7,157 bases of DNA from contig JAISJS010000160.1 in the NCBI GenBank assembly GCA_031261385.1, positions 1 to 7,157 on the forward strand, in the 5' to 3' direction. A program made the position numbers and the translations under genes. Positions 5,905-7,157 of the stretch are shown here, piece after piece. The notes under the pieces are model-generated. The model searched no databases, was not told where the DNA came from, and was given only the letters and a program-made list of their open reading frames with translations. The DNA is from Treponema sp. GTDB taxonomy: Bacteria > Spirochaetota > Spirochaetia > Treponematales > Breznakiellaceae. Position 1 is the first letter of the stretch. Every line of letters begins with the position of its first letter.

Positions 5905-7157
5905 TTATTTTTGTGTAGAATTTAATACAGCCTCTGCCCGTATGAACGTGCTGCGGGGATTATTTTTCTTAAACTGTGCCTCGGCTTCACGTTCCGCCTC
6001 GCCTGCACCGGAAGCGGTAACTGCAATACTGTCAGTCTTTTTGGCGCCGCCCTGTGTCATATAGGTAACTTTCACGGTGAAGGACGATGGTCTGGCAGCC
6101 TCCTGCCGGGGCGGCCGCGTGGCAGAGTTATTCTGTGCTGCCGCAGCGGGCCGGGCAGACGATGCACCGGTACCTTTTTGCATGGCGTTAACGACCACTT
6201 CTGCCCGTATGAACGTACTGCGGGAATTATTTTTCTTAAACTGCGCCTCAGCTTCACGTTCCGCCTCGCCTGCACTGTATGCGGAAACTGAAGTGCTGTC
6301 GGTCTTTTTGGCGCCGCCCTGCGTCATATAGGTAACATTCACCGTGAACATCTGCGGACGGTAAGGCGCATCCTGCGCCGCTGCAACGGGCCGGACAGGC
6401 GGGAGAGCAGACAGCGGGGCAGCTGCAACAGGCAAGGCAGGCGTATCCGGCGCCGACGCAACGGGTTGGGCAGGCGGGAGAGCAGACGACGGGGCCGCTG
6501 CAACAGGCCGGGCAGGCGTATCCGGCGCCGGCACAACAGGCCGGGTAGATTGTGCGGCGGCCATTTCCCTGTCCACCTCAAAAACAAAGTCCCCCTTGTC
6601 AAGGTCCGCATCACGTATCTTGCCGTATTGGGGATGCTGGGAATTGTAACTGTAGTTCACCACCGTGGTTTGCAGAAAATCACCCAGCTCACTGCCGGAT
6701 ACATACCCGTCACGGTTCAGGTCGGCTTCCCGCCCCCGCAGCGCCGCTTCAAGCTGCCTGCGGAATATGCTCTTGTCAGGGACTGTCTCATCCGCCGCTC
6801 CTGCGGCAATAAACTGTCTGACCGGCTGGGAAATTTTATAGTCGATAATACCCGGCGCCGCACGCGACATGGCAAAAACAGAACCAGAAAAACAACTGTC
6901 AAACATAAACAGTACATGGCGGCTCGTGATCATCTTTGCCCAGGTGTCAAACATCTGCATCGGGATAGCCTTCTGCTGAAACCCCCGCTCATCACGGGCC
7001 GGATTGGGCGCGTCGGTGGGAACGATGTAGCCCATATCACGGGTATTACTTAATTTCAGCGTGTGTCCATGACCCGCGTAATACACAATATGCCGGGTAT
7101 CCTCATCGTACCCGTAACGGTTAAGGAAGGCTTCAATTCCGTCCCGGAGATTTGCGC
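5905..7157 (-). CDS. Caspase-family (peptidase C14) protein with repeat linker and duplicated C-terminal domain, 5' end outside window
   Basis: The frame is open from the window edge to the TAA at 5907-5905, showing 416 residues of a longer protein; numbers here count from the first visible residue. The catalytic His is His29 in VYYAGHG and the catalytic Cys is Cys88 in MFDSCFSG, both intact, so a cysteine protease of the caspase/metacaspase type is expected. Residues 145-156 (DLNRDGYVSGSE) match an EF-hand calcium loop. The protease part ends near 195 with PQYGKIRD and KGDFVFEV, typical of bacterial members. A Pro/Ala-rich linker follows (about 199-268), then two 58-residue domains (270-327 and 359-416), 47 of 58 identical, joined by a 31-residue linker. 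A GTG at 7086 lies inside the catalytic motif and cannot be the start. The N-terminus, and so any signal peptide, is not visible. First visible gene of the operon. Confidence 0.88.
   Translation of the reverse strand, partial: ANLRDGIEAFLNRYGYDEDTRHIVYYAGHGHTLKLSNTRDMGYIVPTDAPNPARDERGFQQKAIPMQMFDTWAKMITSRHVLFMFDSCFSGSVFAMSRAAPGIIDYKISQPVRQFIAAGAADETVPDKSIFRRQLEAALRGREADLNRDGYVSGSELGDFLQTTVVNYSYNSQHPQYGKIRDADLDKGDFVFEVDREMAAAQSTRPVVPAPDTPARPVAAAPSSALPPAQPVASAPDTPALPVAAAPLSALPPVRPVAAAQDAPYRPQMFTVNVTYMTQGGAKKTDSTSVSAYSAGEAEREAEAQFKKNNSRSTFIRAEVVVNAMQKGTGASSARPAAAAQNNSATRPPRQEAARPSSFTVKVTYMTQGGAKKTDSIAVTASGAGEAEREAEAQFKKNNPRSTFIRAEAVLNSTQK
5908..6081 (-). repeat. Direct repeat copy 2: distal 58-residue C-terminal domain
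   Basis: This 174-bp unit encodes the last 58 residues of the caspase-like protein. It lies 267 bp from its partner at 6175-6348; the proteins are 47/58 identical and much of the DNA is unchanged. Pattern: strand (FTVKVTYMTQGG), charged turn, helix (GEAEREAEAQFKKNN), strand (TFIRAEAVLN). Confidence 0.85.
6175..6348 (-). repeat. Direct repeat copy 1: proximal 58-residue C-terminal domain
   Basis: The first of two copies of the beta-alpha-beta-like C-terminal unit, sharing TYMTQGGAKKTDS and AGEAEREAEAQFKKNN with the distal copy. The 267-bp spacing is a multiple of three, so recombination between copies would remove or add 89 codons without breaking the frame. Confidence 0.85.
6366..6545 (-). 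repeat. 75-bp tandem repeat encoding a Pro/Ala-rich linker
   Basis: Two adjacent 75-bp units (6396-6470 and 6471-6545), about 65 of 75 bases identical, plus a 30-bp partial third unit (6366-6395). Each unit encodes 25 residues starting APDTPA or AQDAPY and containing RPVAAAP and SALPP-type segments, a flexible linker between protease and C-terminal domains. Confidence 0.8.
6688..6723 (-). other. EF-hand-like calcium-binding loop in the caspase-like protein
   Basis: The codons read DLNRDGYVSGSE, matching the 12-residue EF-hand loop: acidic or Asn ligands at positions 1, 3 and 5, Gly at 6, Ser at 9 and Glu at 12. Helix-like residues (ELGDFLQ) follow. A preceding helix (FRRQLEAALRGREA) completes a possible helix-loop-helix. 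Confidence 0.65.

Noticed and set aside
6366..6545. CRISPR-like array
   Set aside because: Repeats are contiguous, in frame, without unique spacers, and encode a Pro/Ala linker.
6466..7053. 195-codon + strand open frame antisense to the caspase-like gene
   Set aside because: Arg-rich low-complexity translation produced by the GC-rich repeats of the real gene on the other strand.
7084..7086. GTG at 7086 as start of the caspase-like protein
   Set aside because: The frame continues open to the window edge with family-like sequence (LRDGIEAFLNRYGYDED), and the GTG is inside the catalytic YYAGHG strand.

Overview
The window reads as a stretch of a spirochaete chromosome, most likely Treponema-like. 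This is an inference: the base composition is middling, two lipoproteins have loose spirochaete-style lipoboxes, and a CsgG/LpoB-like lipoprotein and a caspase-family protease of a type I associate with that group lie nearby. No single gene proves the taxon.

Layout. Positions 1-126 hold the 3' end of an unrecognised + strand gene. It converges on a minus-strand ychF-recQ pair (3234 down to 146), a conserved housekeeping block of a YchF/OLA1 P-loop ATPase and a full-length RecQ helicase separated by 8 nt. Divergent from ychF, on the + strand at 3364-3955, is a compact AT-rich toxin-antitoxin cassette (Phd/YefM-type antitoxin, RelE/ParE-type toxin; overlapping genes). Its promoter carries an 18-bp near-perfect palindrome, a good autoregulatory operator candidate. 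The 3239-3363 interval therefore drives both directions, and ychF appears to use an extended -10 so close to its ATG that its mRNA may be leaderless.

The right half is a minus-strand cell-envelope cluster read from 7157 down to 4030. It starts with a 5'-truncated caspase-like (peptidase C14) protein with intact His and Cys catalytic motifs, an EF-hand-like calcium loop, a Pro/Ala-rich repeat linker and two near-identical 58-residue C-terminal domains. Ten bases later, with its Shine-Dalgarno sequence overlapping the caspase stop codon, comes a 125-aa beta-rich lipoprotein. After a 302-bp gap holding a + strand gene fragment and two hairpins comes a 394-aa lipoprotein with a CsgG/LpoB-like C-terminal domain. 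Its Shine-Dalgarno sequence sits inside an 8-bp RNA stem, suggesting translational control.

How they may work together. ychF and recQ are probably co-transcribed for position rather than shared function. The toxin-antitoxin pair is a self-contained mobile-type module. The most interesting unit is the caspase plus lipoprotein group: a calcium-loop-bearing protease with duplicated putative binding domains, tightly coupled to a small lipoprotein and next to a CsgG-like lipoprotein, which could be an envelope-associated proteolytic or stress-response system. That functional link is inference from gene order.
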